DNA from: Syntrophomonadaceae bacterium
GTDB taxonomy: Bacteria > Bacillota > Dethiobacteria > DTU022
DNA: 8,625 nt
NCBI GenBank assembly: GCA_007119335.1
Contig: SKPU01000007.1
Location: 1 to 8,625, forward strand
Reading direction: 5' to 3'
The notes under the pieces are model-generated. The model had not been told where the DNA came from. It did not search any database and worked only from the letters and a program-made list of their open reading frames with translations. Each line of letters begins with the position of its first letter. Positions within the stretch are counted from its first letter, which is position 1. Below are positions 6,944 to 8,625 of the stretch, one piece after another. Position numbers and translations under genes: made by a program.

Positions 6944-7811
6944 TATCTTAAAAATGTCTTTAACTTTGGCTATGGTAGCGGCTCTCTCTGCTTCTTTACT
7001 AACCGGTGTGCACAATATCACGGAACCGGTTATTCTTGAGCGGCAGGAAAGAGAATACTACGAAGCAATTGAAAGATTTTTTCCTGCAGTTGAAGATTTT
7101 CAAACAAAAGAGATAGATAGCAATCAATATGATTTGATTTATGACCAGGATGGTGAAGAGCTAGGGGTTATGGGAACCATTGAAACTCAGGGTTATGATG
7201 GTGCCATCAGATATAATCTGGCAGTGGATGCCGAAGGGGTAATCCAGGGCATCGTTATAGTATCCCATACTGAAACGCCGGGAATCGGTGATGTGATCGA
7301 AACCGATCAGTTTCAAGAACAATTTGTTGGTAAAGGTTATGATGATCCGCTTGAAGATGGAGAAGACGTAGATACGGTGAGTGGAGCTACGCTAAGCACA
7401 GGTGCGATGCTTAGTTCAATACGCCGTACTGTAAATACTATAGCTGAGCAATTTTTAGGCGAAGAAAGAGAATATATTGATGTATCGGAGATTCCTGACG
7501 GGGTTTACGAGGCAAGCGTGGATGGAACTCATGGAGTATTAACTGTTGAAGTTGAAGTTGAGAATGGAGAAATCGTTAGGGTCGATGTGCCCGAGCAAAA
7601 TGAAACTGAAGCTTACTTTGTAGATAGCTACCCGGAAATCCCGGAACGAATTGTCGAGGAACAGCGGGTAGAAGTCGATACGCAAACTGGCGCGACATTA
7701 ACTGCTGAAAGAATTGTTGATGCTGTCAAAAAAGCTCTGGCAGATGCTGCGCCAGAAATAGAAGACGAGGCAGAGGATAATGGAGGTGACAATAACAATG
7801 AAGGAGAGTAA
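6936..7811 (+). CDS. rnfG: Rnf subunit RnfG with an extra C-terminal FMN-binding domain
   Basis: Membrane-anchored Rnf subunit carrying covalent FMN on the outer face of the membrane. A single N-terminal helix (about residues 5-26) is followed by a soluble domain. Length is 291 residues from GTG 6936 (293 from the alternative ATG 6930), clearly longer than the usual RnfG of about 180-210. Residues below are counted from 6936. The canonical domain has 'SHTETPGIGD' (110-119) and 'DTVSGAT' (146-152), with Thr152 as FMN acceptor. After a linker, residues about 187-270 form a second FMN_bind-like domain: 'DGVYEASVDG', 'GVLTVEVEVENGEI', then 'DTQTGAT' (248-254) with Thr254 as predicted acceptor, followed by a helix 'AERIVDAVKKAL'. 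The C-terminus is an acidic, Asn/Gly-rich tail whose codons contain the rnfE ribosome binding site. It overlaps rnfD by 8 bases and rnfE by 14. The RnfG call is firm; that the second domain binds FMN is inferred from the motif. Confidence 0.95.
   Translation: MRDILKMSLTLAMVAALSASLLTGVHNITEPVILERQEREYYEAIERFFPAVEDFQTKEIDSNQYDLIYDQDGEELGVMGTIETQGYDGAIRYNLAVDAEGVIQGIVIVSHTETPGIGDVIETDQFQEQFVGKGYDDPLEDGEDVDTVSGATLSTGAMLSSIRRTVNTIAEQFLGEEREYIDVSEIPDGVYEASVDGTHGVLTVEVEVENGEIVRVDVPEQNETEAYFVDSYPEIPERIVEEQRVEVDTQTGATLTAERIVDAVKKALADAAPEIEDEAEDNGGDNNNEGE
7494..7745 (+). other. Second FMN-binding domain fused to RnfG
   Basis: This part of rnfG encodes a complete FMN_bind-type unit: an initial 'DGVYEAS' strand, a beta hairpin 'TVEVEVENGEIVRVDV', an 'ETEAYF...IPERIVEEQ' segment, the D-x-x-T-G-A-T flavinylation motif (Thr codon 7695-7697) and a terminal helix. 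It resembles stand-alone FMN-binding domain proteins of Firmicutes more than the first RnfG domain, which has H-T-E-T-P-G-I-G-D where this one has N-E-T-E-A-Y-F. A gene fusion therefore seems likelier than an internal duplication. Confidence 0.75.
7782..7789 (+). promoter_or_regulatory. Ribosome binding site of rnfE (inside rnfG)
   Basis: GGAGGTGA eight bases before ATG 7798. It lies within the last codons of rnfG, where it encodes part of the Gly-Gly-Asp-Asn tail. It favours ATG 7798 over the in-frame ATG at 7780, which lies upstream of this site. Confidence 0.8.
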
Positions 7812-8424
7812 TGTTTATGTCCAGGATCTATCGAGAGGGATCATTAAAGAAAACCCTGTATTTCGATTGCTGCTGGGGATGTGTCCGGTTCTCGGGGTCA
7901 CCGCCTTTCTTATAAACGGTCTTGGAATGGGACTTGCTGCAACGGCTGTTTTGATTGCCTCCAACGTGGTTGTTGCCAGTTTGAAGAATTTTATTCCAGC
8001 CCAGGTTCGGATCCCCATTTTTATTGTGATTATAGCCACCTTTGTTACAATCATTGAAATGGTCTTGCAGGCCTTCCAACCTGCCCTCTATGACGCGCTG
8101 GGTGTTTTTGTGCCTTTGATTGTGGTTAACTGCATGATATTGGGCAGAGCGGAAGCTTTTGCCAGTAAAAAGCCGATCCTGCGCTCGTTGTTAGACGGGA
8201 TAGGAGTTGGGATAGGCTTCACTTTAGCCCTCGGTATTCTCTCGTTAGTTCGTGAGGTGTTTGGACAGGGAACCATTCTTGGTCCTGAGCCCGAAAGCAG
8301 TATTCACCTATTTGGCGAGGCTTTTGAACCGATGGGCTTGTTTGCTCAGCCCCCGGGAGCTTTTATCGCCCTGGGGCTTCTACTGGCTATTAATAATATC
8401 ATTTTTAAAAAGTACAATTTATAA
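7798..8424 (+). CDS. rnfE: Rnf electron transport complex subunit RnfE
   Basis: Integral membrane subunit of Rnf, paralogous to RnfA and homologous to NqrD. RnfA and RnfE pack as an inverted pair and share an iron-sulfur centre within the membrane, which is known for the Nqr/Rnf family. It has 208 residues from ATG 7798, the usual size, with about six transmembrane helices. The conserved N-terminal block 'ENPVFRLLLGMCPVLGVT' (18-35) contains Cys29, and 'NCMILGRAEAFASKKP' (111-126) contains Cys112; these are the two expected cluster ligands of this subunit. The gene overlaps the end of rnfG by 14 bases, so the two are translationally coupled. It is followed by a 74-bp gap before rnfA, the longest spacing inside the operon. 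No anomalies are seen in the protein. Confidence 0.97.
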   Translation: MKESNVYVQDLSRGIIKENPVFRLLLGMCPVLGVTAFLINGLGMGLAATAVLIASNVVVASLKNFIPAQVRIPIFIVIIATFVTIIEMVLQAFQPALYDALGVFVPLIVVNCMILGRAEAFASKKPILRSLLDGIGVGIGFTLALGILSLVREVFGQGTILGPEPESSIHLFGEAFEPMGLFAQPPGAFIALGLLLAINNIIFKKYNL

Positions 8425-8443
8425 TTTCGCCGAAAAGAGCAGG

Positions 8444-8467
8444 TCTTTACACTTCCTAAGTTAAAGA
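8444..8467 (+). other. Stem-loop in the rnfE-rnfA spacer
   Basis: TCTTTA (8444-8449) pairs with TAAAGA (8462-8467) and ACTT (8451-8454) with AAGT (8458-8461). One C is bulged at 8450 and the loop is CCT. The ten pairs are mostly A-U, so stability is modest. No T-run follows, so it is not a terminator. It might be an RNA processing or stability element, or chance. Confidence 0.35.
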
Positions 8468-8498
8468 AAGAAATTATCGGTAGCAGGAGGAGGTAGCT

Positions 8499-8625
8499 AT
8501 GGAAAGAGTATTATCAATTATTTTCATCTATATACTGGTAGAGAACTTTGTTTTGCACCGCTTCTTTGGAATTTGTCCTTTCCTGGGAGTATCGCGCAAA
8601 ATGGAGACTGCAGTAGGAATGAGTA
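8499..8625 (+). CDS. rnfA: Rnf electron transport complex subunit RnfA (5' part, cut by the window end)
   Basis: The first 42 codons of an integral membrane subunit of Rnf, homologous to NqrE, which partners RnfE. The visible protein has one hydrophobic helix followed by '[19 protein letters not shown]' (16-34), the highly conserved RnfA block. Cys26 is an expected ligand of the iron-sulfur centre shared with RnfE. 'METAVGMS' then continues toward the second helix. The start ATG 8499 is well supported by a strong AGGAGGAGG at 8485-8493, five bases upstream. The frame is open to the last base of the window, and full-length RnfA would be about 190 residues. In Clostridia rnfB normally follows. 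Confidence 0.95.
   Translation, partial: MERVLSIIFIYILVENFVLHRFFGICPFLGVSRKMETAVGMS

Noticed and set aside
7780..7797. Upstream ATG start for rnfE adding six residues
   Set aside because: The strong GGAGGTGA lies downstream of it and is correctly placed for ATG 7798.
7815..8079. Two overlapping minus-strand reading frames inside rnfE
   Set aside because: They are antisense shadows of a conserved membrane protein gene, with low-complexity Asn/Lys content and no start signals.
8252..8464. Plus-strand 70-residue frame running from rnfE into the spacer
   Set aside because: Most of it is an out-of-frame reading of rnfE, and it has no ribosome binding site of its own.

Overview
The window is ordinary, densely packed bacterial chromosome with every real gene on the + strand. 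It looks like a Gram-positive anaerobe of the class Clostridia. The evidence is strong AGGAGG/AGGTGA-type ribosome binding sites, moderately AT-rich intergenic DNA, a valS-folC pair joined by a TAATG overlap, and an Rnf operon in the order C-D-G-E-A that is typical of Clostridia. The exact genus cannot be read from the sequence.

Layout: (1) 11-271, a small conserved-looking hypothetical protein that may start before the window. (2) 374-3058, valS, complete valyl-tRNA synthetase. (3) 3058-4413, folC, complete dihydrofolate/folylpolyglutamate synthase, sharing one base with the valS stop codon. (4) 4414-4613, a 200-bp AT-rich gap with candidate promoters and no convincing terminator. (5) 4614-8625, the Rnf operon: rnfC, rnfD, rnfG, rnfE and the first 42 codons of rnfA, which runs off the right edge. 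rnfB is expected next but is not in the window.

The Rnf proteins form a membrane complex that moves electrons between reduced ferredoxin and NAD+ and couples this to Na+ or H+ translocation. RnfC is the peripheral subunit with FMN/NADH-type motifs and two [4Fe-4S] clusters. RnfD and RnfG carry covalently bound FMN on threonine. RnfE and RnfA are paired membrane subunits that share an iron-sulfur centre. The genes are tightly coupled: rnfD/rnfG and rnfG/rnfE overlap, with each downstream ribosome binding site lying inside the upstream gene.

The most notable point is RnfG. It is about 291 residues long, against roughly 180-210 for usual RnfG, because a second FMN-binding domain with its own D-x-x-T-G-A-T flavinylation motif follows the normal one. 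This predicts two covalent flavins on one subunit. Otherwise I see no mobile elements, CRISPR arrays, RNA genes or undescribed multi-gene system.
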